DNA from: Hallella mizrahii
GTDB taxonomy: Bacteria; Bacteroidota; Bacteroidia; Bacteroidales; Bacteroidaceae
Direction of reading: 5' to 3'
DNA length: 64,000 nt
Assembly (NCBI RefSeq): GCF_009695775.1
Contig: NZ_VUNG01000016.1
Span: 1-64,000, forward strand
In this document: piece by piece, positions 1 through 10,000 of the stretch
Layout of the letters: each line of letters begins with the position of its first letter
How positions within the stretch are numbered: position 1 is the first letter of the stretch
Made by a program: the position numbers and the translations under genes
The notes under the pieces: generated by a model
Told to the model about the DNA's origin: nothing
Databases searched by the model: none
The model's input: only the letters and a program-made list of their open reading frames with translations

Positions 1-171
1 TACGCTCAGATGCTGCCCGGACAACTCGCTATTGATTAACAAGTCTTAAATCTTACTCAGCCTAGCATAAAACGGGGTACTCGAAAGTACTCTGTTTAAA
101 GCTGATAAGCAACAATTGGACATTTACGATACTTAGGCATTGATTACGCCATTGTCGCTACAAAATTAAAA

Positions 172-221
172 AAGAAAATCGACAAACGATCGTGTTTCCA
201 CGATCGTTTGTCGATTTTCTT
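172..221. terminator. Strong symmetric hairpin, likely bidirectional terminator
   Basis: Perfect 23-bp inverted repeat (172-194 and 199-221) with a 4-nt TTTC loop. The outer arm bases are A-rich on the left and T-rich on the right. It lies just past the stop codon of the minus-strand GH43 gene, so it should end that transcript. The symmetry means it could also stop plus-strand transcripts arriving from outside the window. Nothing else is recognisable in bases 1-171. Confidence 0.8.
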
Positions 222-234
222 GTGTTTTGCTTGT

Positions 235-1362
235 TCATCGTCTCAGCACGGGCTTGCCGTCCTCGAAGCGGATTGGGATCCACAGATGACCGCTGTTGCC
301 GAGCTCTTTCGGTTTCCACACGTCGGCCATGAACAGATATTCGGCGCCGCCGAACTGTCTGCGAAGCTTTGCGTCCGACACCTTATATATATAAGCACCC
401 TGTCCGCCAAACGTCGTCTCAGCACCTTCACCTCGGCAGGGATTGGGCAGTTGCGTCCACGGGCCGAAGATGTTCTTGGCAGTAAAGAGACGAGCGGCAT
501 TCGGAGCCCAACCTGTACAGCCACTCGTGATCATCCAGTAGGTACCATCCTGCTTGAAGATAGTCGGTGCCTCGTTTTGTCCACCGGCAGCCACACGCAC
601 AAACGAGCCGTTGTGACCGAGGTAGTCGTCAGTGAGTTGCGCGATGTTGAGCGTCATATTATCCTCAGAAGAGAAGATGTGGTAAGCCTTGCCGTCGTCA
701 TCGACAAACACCGTCTGGTCACGCGCCATCTGTCCGCCTTGCAAGTCACGCATGAAAAACATGCCACGCTCGATCTGTTTCCGCCATTCCGGTGTCCACC
801 AAGTCTGCAACTCGGGAAAGAGCAGCTGATGGCGCAAGTCGGTAGTGTCGGGCAGACAGAAGCCTATCGGATAGCAACCCGCATTGACGCGACCCGAGCG
901 CACAAAGCGGAAAGGCCCTATAGGATTGTCGCTGACCGCCACGGCAGCACGGGCGGCTTCGTAGCCCCGCCCTTTCAACTCAAGATGAAACCACATCACA
1001 AACTTCCTCGTCCGGGCGTTGAATACTACCTTCGGCCGCTCAATGATGCATCCCCGCTGTATGTCGCTGTTAGCATCGTCGGTCACACTGAGCACCAGGC
1101 CGCGTGAAGTCCAGTCGCGAAGATTCTTGGAAGTGTAGCAGCTCACGCCGAGAGAGCTGACCGGTCCTTTGTTGCTGCGTGTCTCACCATACCAATAATA
1201 AGTGCCGCGATACTGGATGATATTTCCTCCATGCGCGTTGATATGCTTCCCGCTCGTGTCTTTCCACTGTCCTCCCTCCATCGGCTTCTGCGCTGCTGCG
1301 GAGAGAGAGAAGAAGAAGGACAGGCAAACGGTGAGCAGATATATTTGTCGATAGTTTGTCAT
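235..1362 (-). CDS. Secreted glycoside hydrolase family 43 enzyme
   Basis: 375 aa. The N-terminus is a signal peptide (hydrophobic stretch about residues 7-22, then SAAAQ), so the enzyme is exported, probably to the periplasm. The mature part has five-bladed propeller GH43 features: INAHGGNIIQYRGTYYWYGE near the N-terminus, then ERPKVVFN and KFVMWFHLEL. The usual N-terminal catalytic Asp of GH43 is replaced by an AHGG segment. As I recall, this is typical of the galactan-active branch (subfamilies 24/34), which would suggest an exo-galactosidase-like role; substrate and subfamily are inference. The gene follows susD on the same strand but a terminator hairpin lies between them, so it may be expressed below the SusCD level. 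The start is the first ATG of a good signal peptide. Confidence 0.8.
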   Translation of the reverse strand: MTNYRQIYLLTVCLSFFFSLSAAAQKPMEGGQWKDTSGKHINAHGGNIIQYRGTYYWYGETRSNKGPVSSLGVSCYTSKNLRDWTSRGLVLSVTDDANSDIQRGCIIERPKVVFNARTRKFVMWFHLELKGRGYEAARAAVAVSDNPIGPFRFVRSGRVNAGCYPIGFCLPDTTDLRHQLLFPELQTWWTPEWRKQIERGMFFMRDLQGGQMARDQTVFVDDDGKAYHIFSSEDNMTLNIAQLTDDYLGHNGSFVRVAAGGQNEAPTIFKQDGTYWMITSGCTGWAPNAARLFTAKNIFGPWTQLPNPCRGEGAETTFGGQGAYIYKVSDAKLRRQFGGAEYLFMADVWKPKELGNSGHLWIPIRFEDGKPVLRR

Positions 1363-1398
1363 CTTTATCTGCTTTCTATAGATAATATCGTTATCAGT

Positions 1399-1424
1399 GT
1401 TCTATATATAATAATGTGTAGTTC
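1399..1424 (-). repeat. AT-rich short interspersed element, diverged copy
   Basis: The plus strand reads TCTATATATAATAATGTGTA, closely matching the 27-bp element at 26515-26541 and 63127-63153. This copy lies 37 bp upstream of the GH43 start codon, in the same orientation relative to the downstream gene as the copies before the CE2 and patatin genes. Function unknown. Confidence 0.55.
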
Positions 1425-1454
1425 TCTTTCTCCATACCACAACCGGTAAGGAGA

Positions 1455-1493
1455 AAGAAAAGGGGATATGCCAAAGCCGATCGGCATATCCCC
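1455..1493 (-). terminator. Intrinsic terminator after susD
   Basis: Perfect 11-bp stem (1462-1472 with 1483-1493; GGGGATATGCC and its complement) followed on the minus strand by a T-rich run (TTTTCTTTC, complement of 1453-1461). It sits between susD and the GH43 gene and could terminate most susCD transcripts or attenuate read-through into GH43. Confidence 0.75.
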
Positions 1494-1578
1494 CTTATCA
1501 ACTTACTTTATATTATAATCAACAACCTTCATGCCATAGTAGAGGTAATCTATTGATGGCATCACCGGCTACAGTCGT

Positions 1579-3573
1579 TTATTGTTCTGCCGGAGAGTCC
1601 GGTGTTGTTGGCCAATAAGGATTCTGATACAAGGGACTTTCAGAGATGGTAGCGTGATCTGAGGCTGTAAGCAGGAACTGTCGGATCGGCAGTGGCTCGA
1701 GATAGTGAGCCATGTGCCATGTCAGTCCGTTGAAGAAATTATTGTTGGCCTTGATTTTCTCATGAGGACGCAGGTAAGCACTCAGCGAAGAAGATGAAAC
1801 ATTGGAATTGCTTGATCCGTTGGCAACGAGGTTTTTGTACCATTTCTCCATTGGTGTACCCCACAGATGAATACCTTCGGTATGTGCCGGAGTCTTCATA
1901 AGCTGATCGTAAGAGCGCCAACGCTGCAGGTCCATGCCGCGGAGACCCTCGGCGATCAGCTCACAACGACGTTCACGACGAATGTTGTACAGCACTTTGT
2001 CGCTCAAGAGTTGACCGGCAGAATAAGCACCCCAATCAAGAGTCTCTTTGCTCATGTCGGTAGCATTAATGGTTGTCAACGGATTCACAGCCTCGCCCGT
2101 GAAGCCAGCCGCGCGGCGCACGTCTTCCCAATATTCCAGCACTTTGCCGGAGAGGCTCTTTGTCAGCATATACTCAGCCTCCATATAGTTGAGCAAAGCT
2201 TCTGTAGCACGAAAGACAACACAAACATTGTAGCTGCCTCCGTTGGCAGTCAGTGCGCGGTCGAAGGTCATGCCTTTGCGGATTGCATAGCCTGTGACGT
2301 AGCCATCCTCGGGATTGGAGTTAGTAATAGCCGGTATGGTCTCAATACGTGTCCAGTGATCACCCGACTCATCGTCGACATTCTTGAAGCAGTTGATGTC
2401 GCCGGGGGCCTTCAGAAACACGCTCAGTCGTGGATCACGATTGGTGCGCACTTTGCTCAGGCTGGTGTCGACATACTCATATTGCGAAGCGTAGATAGGC
2501 TTTCCGTCCTTCATCAGGTAGCCCTCAATGAGGCTGCGAGTGAATCCCGTGCCTATATTTCCCTTTTGAACGGCAACCTCGACATCGTTACGGACACCCA
2601 GAGACTTACTGTACTGTCTCCAGAGAATCACGTCGGGCACCTTGGAGTCATCCGTAGATCCCCAAATGCTCAGATAAGGATTGGCGGGATCGTCAAGGCT
2701 CTGAGGCACTTTGCCGGTATTGACAGACAGGTTGCCCTTGTATTTCTCGGCCACCTGCTCAGCAGCTTCAGCAGCTGTGGTGAAGAAGAACTTGGCTTCG
2801 GCCTCGATGCTTCCGGAAGGATATTTATAGTCAGCGTTCTTTGCTGCACCGGGCCATCCATTGCCATTGGGCACGAAAGGCGTACCGGCGAAGTTGGTCA
2901 ACCATGATCCTTCATACAGAGCCACACGACTTTTGAACAGGTTGGCGGCATCGTAGGTCACACGTGTCGTAGCGAATCCCGACTTAGGCATATAGGTCAT
3001 TGCTGTATCCAAGTTGTTGATGATGAACCGCGCCACTTCGTTGCACGGCTCGCGCTTGTCGGCAGCCACCAATACCGACTCCTCGTCGGGCAGAGCCTGC
3101 GTGATGATCGGCAGGTCGCCAAAGCGCTGCAGAAGCGTGAAGTAGGCGTAAGCACGGAAGAAATACAGTTCGCCGATATACTGGCGCAGGTTGTTGTCCG
3201 AGCCACTGATCTCTCCTGCTTTGTATTTTTCCACGATCTGGCCGAGCTGGTAATTGACATTGCGCACATTGCTCCAGCTCCAGTCGTCATTGGTGTTGCT
3301 GACTTTCCACAACCCCGTACCGAACTTATTGTCGGGATAGAGCGACATCTGGTTGTCTGTGTTGTTGTCAGTAATATAGGTACCATAGTCCCAACCGCCG
3401 TGTCCGGGCAGGATGTCCTGATAGAACTTATTAGCGGCAGCCTGCACCTGATCCTCGGATGTGTAGAAATTCTCCGGTGTCAAGTACGAAGGAGGCTCTT
3501 GCTCCAGATAGTCATTGCAAGAAGTAGCCCCCAAGATTGGCAGAGCCAAAAGGAATAACTTATATAGTTTCAT
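1579..3573 (-). CDS. SusD/RagB-family glycan-binding lipoprotein (PUL 1)
   Basis: 664 aa, a long SusD. The lipoprotein signal (LPILGATSC) puts the lipidated cysteine at residue 19, so the protein is surface-anchored and acts as the lid of the SusC transporter. The N-terminal NDYLEQEPPSYLTPENFYTSEDQ segment and the C-terminal RRERRCELIAEGLRGMDLQRWR segment are typical of SusD, where the latter is the conserved helix near the end of the TPR core. It follows susC by only 11 nt and is surely co-transcribed. Ligand cannot be read from the sequence; the nearby GH43 enzyme is the only hint. Family assignment is secure. Confidence 0.95.
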   Translation of the reverse strand: MKLYKLFLLALPILGATSCNDYLEQEPPSYLTPENFYTSEDQVQAAANKFYQDILPGHGGWDYGTYITDNNTDNQMSLYPDNKFGTGLWKVSNTNDDWSWSNVRNVNYQLGQIVEKYKAGEISGSDNNLRQYIGELYFFRAYAYFTLLQRFGDLPIITQALPDEESVLVAADKREPCNEVARFIINNLDTAMTYMPKSGFATTRVTYDAANLFKSRVALYEGSWLTNFAGTPFVPNGNGWPGAAKNADYKYPSGSIEAEAKFFFTTAAEAAEQVAEKYKGNLSVNTGKVPQSLDDPANPYLSIWGSTDDSKVPDVILWRQYSKSLGVRNDVEVAVQKGNIGTGFTRSLIEGYLMKDGKPIYASQYEYVDTSLSKVRTNRDPRLSVFLKAPGDINCFKNVDDESGDHWTRIETIPAITNSNPEDGYVTGYAIRKGMTFDRALTANGGSYNVCVVFRATEALLNYMEAEYMLTKSLSGKVLEYWEDVRRAAGFTGEAVNPLTTINATDMSKETLDWGAYSAGQLLSDKVLYNIRRERRCELIAEGLRGMDLQRWRSYDQLMKTPAHTEGIHLWGTPMEKWYKNLVANGSSNSNVSSSSLSAYLRPHEKIKANNNFFNGLTWHMAHYLEPLPIRQFLLTASDHATISESPLYQNPYWPTTPDSPAEQ

Positions 3574-3584
3574 AGCTGTACGAT

Positions 3585-6500
3585 TTAGAATGTGAGGTTA
3601 ATGCCGAAGGAGAATGTTTTTGAAAGTGGATAACCATTGGATGTATAGGATGAGGTACCAATCAGCTCAGGGTCAAACTGGTCGGGCATATCCGTGATGG
3701 TGAACAAGTTCTCGGCAGAGAAGAAGACCCGAAGATTTTGGATATACCACTTCGAAGTGATGGAGCGAGGAATGGTGTAGCCAACCTGCAAGTTCTTCAT
3801 ACGCAGATATGCAGCATTCATCAAATAGCGTGTCTGGCACTTTTCGTTCTTGTCGCTGAAGGTAGCGCGCGGCAACCAGGCATCGGTGTTAGCCTGCTGA
3901 TAACCGTTGGCCACTGACCAAGTGTTGGCATCGCGGTAGTAGTCATGGACAGCGGTGATACCTGCTGACCACCACTGGCCGGAATTGGTAGCCCCGAACA
4001 GATACTCCAGTGAGCCCCAAGAGCCACCCAGCCAAGCATCGCGCTTTGCTACGCCCTGGAAGAAGGCACGTACGTCAAAGCCTTTCCAGCTGGCATTCAA
4101 ATCCAAGCCGAAGAGATAGCGGGGTGTGGAGTTGCCGATGACCTTCAGATCGCCGTGGTCTGCCAGTGTGCGGGCTCCTTGTGTAATCTTCTTATCACCG
4201 TTGAGGTCAGCATACATGATGTCGCCGGCAGCCCAGTTGTCGCCCAACGAGGACTGATCTGCCACGGCGAGATGCTCATTCATCTCGTCATCGCTCTTGG
4301 CAATGCCTATTGTTTGGTATCCCCAAATCTCATTGAGGTATCGCCCGGCAATGTAGTTGTCGATAGAGTTGGTCGGGTTGTTGGGATAGCGTGTGATCTT
4401 TGTACGTGCGTCAGAGAGGTTGACTGTAGCACTGTAGCTCAGTCCATTGTGCAGTTTGTCGCGCCAAGTGATCTGCAGTTCCCAGCCGTTGGTGCGCAAG
4501 TCAGTGTTGTTGGTGACAGGCACACCGGTACCCAGGATAGCCGGCAACTCGGGTGCGTTGCCGACCATATCCTTGGTGTTACGCACATAGTAGTCGAATG
4601 ATCCGGACAAGCGGTTGTTGAGCAGTCCAAAGTCAAGGCCAATATTATAGCTCTCAACCTTCTCCCATGTCAGCAAAGCAGAGACAAGGCTTGGAGCAGA
4701 AGTGATGTTGGTCTTCTGTCCATTCTGGAGCCATGTGCCGGCGACAGAGCTGTAGGAGATAGTCTGATAAGTCTGATACCAGTTGTCGAGGTTTTGGTTT
4801 CCAAGAGAACCGTAGGAAAGGCGGAGCTTCAAGTTGTCGAGCCAAGAGCGAGTGCTCTTCATGAAAGCCTCCTCGGAGATACGCCAGCCAAGAGAGACAG
4901 AGGGGAAGAACTTCCACATCTTGTTGGTGCGGAACTTGGAAGTACCGTCGTAGCGCATGTTTAACTCGGCGAGATATCGCTCAGCATAGTTGTAGTTGAT
5001 ACGCCCAAAGAAGCCTGCTGTCTGCCATTGGTTGCGGGAGCCGTTGACAGAGGGCGTCACGGCCTCACCGGTATAGCTCAGTCCGTTGGTCAGGTCCACC
5101 TCCGGCTTGTTCGGGTCAAGGATGCCGTCACGTTGCAATCCAAAGGCCAGTTGCTTGAGCTGCTCGGTTTGGAAACCACCCATCACATGGAAGTTGTGTT
5201 TCTTAGCCAAAGACCATGAATACTCGGAATAAGCCTGGAAGTTGAGATAGTTTTCCTTGTACTCATCCTCGTGCACGTTTGATCCGGTATTATAGATGAC
5301 TGCTTCGCCTGCCACATTGTGGTTGTAGGTGCGCTGCGAGTCCCAATGGCGTGTGGAGTTGTCTGTCTTGTAGTTGAAGTCAATATGTGTTTGCCAGTTC
5401 TTGATGGGCTCGATGATGAATCCAATCTGATGGCTGATGATGTCGCGCTGCTTGGTGTCTTTGCCGCCAGTGGCAAGGCCGAGTGCGGGAGAGGGCGAGC
5501 TATAGTAGTAGCCATTGCGGTCGTACAGTGGCAGTGTCGGCCAGCCTTGGCGCGCCATGTCGCTGTAGAGGCTGTTGGTCAAGCCTGCGGGGCGCTGATA
5601 GTCTGTCCGCGTCCATCGCATGTTGTAGGACATACGTGCCCACGGTGTGATTTCGGCATTGATCTTCGCCGTGCCGTTGTAGCGATTATACTTGTCGCTG
5701 TTGAGTTTCATGAAGCCATTGTTGTCGAGGTAGTTGAACGACGTATAGTAGTTGAACTTCTGATTTCCTCCGCTGACGCTGGCGTTGTGCTCCATGGCAA
5801 AAGCCGTGTTTTTGTAAACCACGTCGTACCAGTCGACATCATCGATGCCGTAAGCATAGCCATCGGCCCATACCGACTGGTTGGTCGGGCTGACCGGAAG
5901 GGCATAGAGCAGGGTGCCGTCGGCAGCGCGACGCACGCCGGGAGAATAGGGCGAAGCGTTGTGGTAAGCCACAATGTCTTTCATGCGCTGGTCGTCGAAG
6001 AAGGTACCGGAACCGGAATTGGTGCAGGCGTCGTTAGTCCACGAGGCGAAGTCGACAGAATTCATCATGTGTTTCTCGCGGATCAGATTGCTGAAACGGA
6101 AACTGTTGTTGTAGTTGACGGTTACTTTTCCGTTGCTGTCACCGCCCTTCGTGGTGACGAGGATCACACCAAATGGCGCGCGCGATCCGTAGATAGAGGA
6201 GGCGGCGGCATCCTTCAGGACAGAGATGCTTGCAATGTCCTGTGGGTTGATGGTGTTGAGATCGCCCTCAACACCGTCGATCAATATCAGCGGGGAGCCA
6301 CTGGAACCTTGACCGATGGTACCGGTACCACGCACGTTGATAGATGAAGTGGCCTCAAGACTACCACCTGTTGCCGCAATCTGCAAACCGGGAACCACGC
6401 CTTGCAGAGCCTGGGTGGCAGTCATCACCGGGCGCTGAGCCAGCTCGTCACCGTCAACCACGGCCACGGCACCGGTCAGATTCACCTTTTTCTGCTTTCC

Positions 6501-6890
6501 GAAACCGACGACCACCACCTCGTTGAGCGTCTTGTTGTCTTCCTTCATCACGATGTTCACCGAAGACTTGCCTTTGGCTGATACGTGAGTCGTCTGAAAT
6601 CCTATATAGGAGATTGTCAGATTGCCGGAAGAAAGATGTGAAAGGGTGAAGTTGCCGTTAAGGTCAGTTACAGTACCGTTCTGTGTTCCGTCTTCCGTAA
6701 CACTTGCGCCAATGATAGGCTCGCCATTGGCGTCAACGACGGTTCCTTTTAATACGGACGCGTTTTGTTGTACGTTGTCAAGACGTTGTACAGCAAATGA
6801 CGATTGAGGAACCATTCCCAGTAGGACTGTCGCAGCAATTGCGGAGTCAAGCAAGATAGATCCTCTGCATTTCTTAGGGTTAGATTTCAT
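3585..6890 (-). CDS. SusC/RagA TonB-linked outer-membrane transporter (PUL 1)
   Basis: 1101 aa. After an export signal (about residues 10-33), a carboxypeptidase-regulatory-like domain spans about 46-120 (LKGTVVDANGEPIIGASV), then the TonB plug (NEVVVVGFGKQKK, LILIDGVEGDLNTINPQDI, SISVLKDAAASSIYGSRAPF) and a large beta-barrel ending in LTF, with the C-terminal Phe expected of BAM substrates. It imports oligosaccharides across the outer membrane with SusD as partner and TonB as energy source. It is first in the minus-strand susC-susD(-GH43) unit, divergent from the HTCS that probably activates it. The long N-terminal basic stretch MKSNPKKCR is normal for SusC-type signal peptides. Confidence 0.96.
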   Translation of the reverse strand: MKSNPKKCRGSILLDSAIAATVLLGMVPQSSFAVQRLDNVQQNASVLKGTVVDANGEPIIGASVTEDGTQNGTVTDLNGNFTLSHLSSGNLTISYIGFQTTHVSAKGKSSVNIVMKEDNKTLNEVVVVGFGKQKKVNLTGAVAVVDGDELAQRPVMTATQALQGVVPGLQIAATGGSLEATSSINVRGTGTIGQGSSGSPLILIDGVEGDLNTINPQDIASISVLKDAAASSIYGSRAPFGVILVTTKGGDSNGKVTVNYNNSFRFSNLIREKHMMNSVDFASWTNDACTNSGSGTFFDDQRMKDIVAYHNASPYSPGVRRAADGTLLYALPVSPTNQSVWADGYAYGIDDVDWYDVVYKNTAFAMEHNASVSGGNQKFNYYTSFNYLDNNGFMKLNSDKYNRYNGTAKINAEITPWARMSYNMRWTRTDYQRPAGLTNSLYSDMARQGWPTLPLYDRNGYYYSSPSPALGLATGGKDTKQRDIISHQIGFIIEPIKNWQTHIDFNYKTDNSTRHWDSQRTYNHNVAGEAVIYNTGSNVHEDEYKENYLNFQAYSEYSWSLAKKHNFHVMGGFQTEQLKQLAFGLQRDGILDPNKPEVDLTNGLSYTGEAVTPSVNGSRNQWQTAGFFGRINYNYAERYLAELNMRYDGTSKFRTNKMWKFFPSVSLGWRISEEAFMKSTRSWLDNLKLRLSYGSLGNQNLDNWYQTYQTISYSSVAGTWLQNGQKTNITSAPSLVSALLTWEKVESYNIGLDFGLLNNRLSGSFDYYVRNTKDMVGNAPELPAILGTGVPVTNNTDLRTNGWELQITWRDKLHNGLSYSATVNLSDARTKITRYPNNPTNSIDNYIAGRYLNEIWGYQTIGIAKSDDEMNEHLAVADQSSLGDNWAAGDIMYADLNGDKKITQGARTLADHGDLKVIGNSTPRYLFGLDLNASWKGFDVRAFFQGVAKRDAWLGGSWGSLEYLFGATNSGQWWSAGITAVHDYYRDANTWSVANGYQQANTDAWLPRATFSDKNEKCQTRYLMNAAYLRMKNLQVGYTIPRSITSKWYIQNLRVFFSAENLFTITDMPDQFDPELIGTSSYTSNGYPLSKTFSFGINLTF

Positions 6891-6973
6891 ACGTTCAAGT
6901 TTTTTTAGTTATAAAGTATTTGATGTGTCTTTCGTCATAGGTTACATGAAGCGATGTGTTAAGACTACGGTCA

Positions 6974-6981
6974 CAAAGATA
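6974..6981 (-). promoter_or_regulatory. Putative -7 element of susC (PUL 1)
   Basis: The minus strand reads TATCTTTG, matching the Bacteroidota TAnnTTTG -7 box, 84 bp upstream of the susC start codon. No TTTG lies 19-21 bp further upstream, as expected for a promoter that needs an activator such as the neighbouring HTCS. Confidence 0.5.
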
Positions 6982-7042
6982 GCCGTCTCATGGCTTACAA
7001 GGGGTACAAAATAGTTAAAAAGGGGGCACAAAATGATATTTC

Positions 7043-7074
7043 TTTGTGATTCTGTCAATAAACCATTAACTTTG
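7043..7074 (+). promoter_or_regulatory. Bacteroidota -33/-7 promoter of the HTCS gene
   Basis: TTTG (7043-7046), 20-bp spacer, TAACTTTG (7067-7074): a near-consensus primary-sigma promoter. The predicted transcription start is about 7079-7082, at the ATG at 7082, so the mRNA would be leaderless or nearly so. Confidence 0.7.
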
Positions 7075-7081
7075 CAACAAT

Positions 7082-10000
7082 ATGAGAACATGCGTTAATA
7101 AAATCAGATATGTCGGCCTGCTGATGTTTTTCCTGATCAGTAGTCTTGTTTGCATGGCTTTTCCTCTCCGCAGTTTTCCTCCCCTGCTGCTCTCTCCCTC
7201 GGAGAATGCCTTCTGCATGATGTTTGACCATAGAGGAGTGCTGTGGATCGGTACCAACAATGGGCTCAAGAGCTACGACGGGTATCAGGTGAGAACCTAT
7301 CGGTCGGATGCCTATTCACCACATCTGCTGCCCAACAACACCGTGCGCTCGCTCGCCGAAGACAAGGACAACAGACTCTGGGTGGGCACACGCAACGGAC
7401 TGCTGCGCCTTGACCTGCGCACGGGAGCGGTCACCACCTTTCATCTGCCCGGTGAGGATCAACGCATCATCTATTCGCTCTATGTCGACCCGCAGGGACA
7501 GCTGTGGGTGGGCACCGACGGCGGACTGTCGGTGTTTGACCGGAAGACGCAGCGATTCTACACCTATACGAATAAGAACTCATGGATCGTCACACCAGAG
7601 GGGAAAAGAATGAGGATGACTTACTACAGTGTGAAGAGCATGGTGCAGGCTCCCAACGGTGACCTGATCATCGGCACGTGGTCGTCGGACCTGCTGCGGC
7701 TGCGACGCGGCACGCATACTTTTCTGCGCTATCCTGCCTTCAACGCTATCCACTCCGCCTATTCGCTCTGCTATGACCACCGCGGACGGCTGTGGGTGGG
7801 CTCATGGGGAAGTGGGGTGGTGCGTGTTGACAATCCTGACAACGTGCGTCATCCTATTGTGAAAACATATCCTTTCACCACCGGCAACTTCGACATCTTC
7901 CTCAGCATCGTGGAAGATCCGGTCACTCACAACCTTTGGGCTGCTACACGCGAGGGTATCTGCATGCTCAACACCAACGACGACTTGGCGCAGTGGCAGC
8001 GGATTACCAACATCGACGGCACAAGTCTGAACTACAGCAACAGCATCGCTACGGATCTCAGCGGCAACATCTGGGTGCTCACACAAAACAATGGAGTCAT
8101 ACAGACGACATTCGACCGGACGCCATTCCGCTGCTATGACCTGGATATGGGACAGCAGTCTTTTCCCGTCAACTTTGTCAGTTCGCTCTATACGCCCGAC
8201 GGCAACACGTTTTGGTTAGGACTCAACCCGTACGGCATCGCACGCTTTGACCGGCAAACGGGCACCACGCTGTTCAACCACGACATCCCCGGGTTCAGCA
8301 ACATCCCGGCGGGGGCGCTGTCGACAAGCTTCTCGAGCATCGTACGGCGAAGCAACGGTGATCTGTGGTTCGCCGACAACAACTATGGCATCATCGTCAA
8401 GAAGGCGCAAGGCGACGCCAAAGTTCTCGACATGAGCAATACGCCGTGGATGAAAGAAAATTTCGTCAACACGATTTTCGAGTCAAGAAATCATATTCTT
8501 TGGATCGGGCAACGCAGTGCACTGAGCATGGTGCTGCCCGACGGACGCGGCTTCCCCGTCACACTCCGACAAGGCAACCGCGACATCTCCAACTGCGACA
8601 TCCGGGGCATCAGCGAGGACCGGCAGGGCAACATCTGGCTGGCTACCGACAACGAGGGCATCATCTGCGTGGTGAAGCCTGACGGCCGTCACGCACGCAT
8701 GACCGTGAGACAGTATTCGCCGCGACTTGGTAACTTTGCTGTCGACGACGCCACGAACTGCCTGCAAGACCGTGCCGGCAGACTGTGGGCGATCTCCAAC
8801 AGTGGCGGACTCTTCCTCTACAATGCCGCCGATAACCGCTTTGAGGCAAAGAACCGCGACTATCACTTTCCTGGCGACCGCATCCTCGCCATCGCCCAGG
8901 ACAGCAAGGGCAACCTGTGGCTGACGTCCGACCGGGGGCTCATTCGCCTTTGTCTCGACAAGGACAACAAGCCGACAGATGTCAACTACTACACCCGCGA
9001 GGATGGACTGGGCGACCTGCTGTTCTCGGAAAACAGCATTGCCACCTTTGGACGGGAGATCTATCTCGGCAGCCGGCAGGGCTTCATCGCCTTTGACCCA
9101 TCCACCATGGCTAAGAACCAGCCGAAAAACTACCGGCTGATCATCACAGACATCATCATCAACGATGAGCCCTGGCGACAGATGACCGACAGTACGCTGA
9201 GGCAGCGTATCTCAGAAGAGTCGCCGTCGTTTACGCGTCGTGTCACACTGCCTACATCCGTGAAGAAGATCAGCTTTGACTTCGCCCTGCTCTCCTACGG
9301 CAATGCCAGAAAGAACATCTACTCGTATATGCTTCAGGGCTATGACGACGACTGGAAATACTGTGCAGGAGGCAGTCACAGTGCCACGTATCAAAACCTG
9401 CCCTCGGGTACATACCATCTGCGCGTACGTGCCGCGGGCAGCAACGGACAATGGCAGGAAATGGACTATCGCGTCACCGTCAGAGTGCTGCCGCCATGGT
9501 ATGCATCGTCGTGGGCATACCTTATATATATAGTACTCCTCTTTGCCGCCACCTTTGCCACCATTCGCTGGTACCGTGAGCACCTGCGCACGCAAAACCG
9601 ACTGCGCATGGGCGTGGTGCTGACCAACATCACACATGAGTTGCTCACCCCGCTGACGGTCATCTACGCCACCATTTACAAACTGCGATCTCAGGCTCCG
9701 CAATACGAAGACGAATACCAAGTCATCGACAACAACATCCAGCGTACCAAACGACTCTTGACGCAGATCCTCGAGGTGCGCAAGAGCCAGGCCGGGCAAC
9801 TACGGCTGAAGGTGAGCCGGGGCGACCTCGCGGCGTTTGTCAGCAACGTCGTGGAAGAGATCAGACCCATGGCGGAGCAGAAACACATTGGTTTGGAGAC
9901 CTCACTGCCCGAAAAGGAGAAGACGGCATGGTTTGACAGCGACAAGCTCGACAAGATTCTCTACAACCTGCTCTCCAATGCCATCAAATACAACCGCAAC

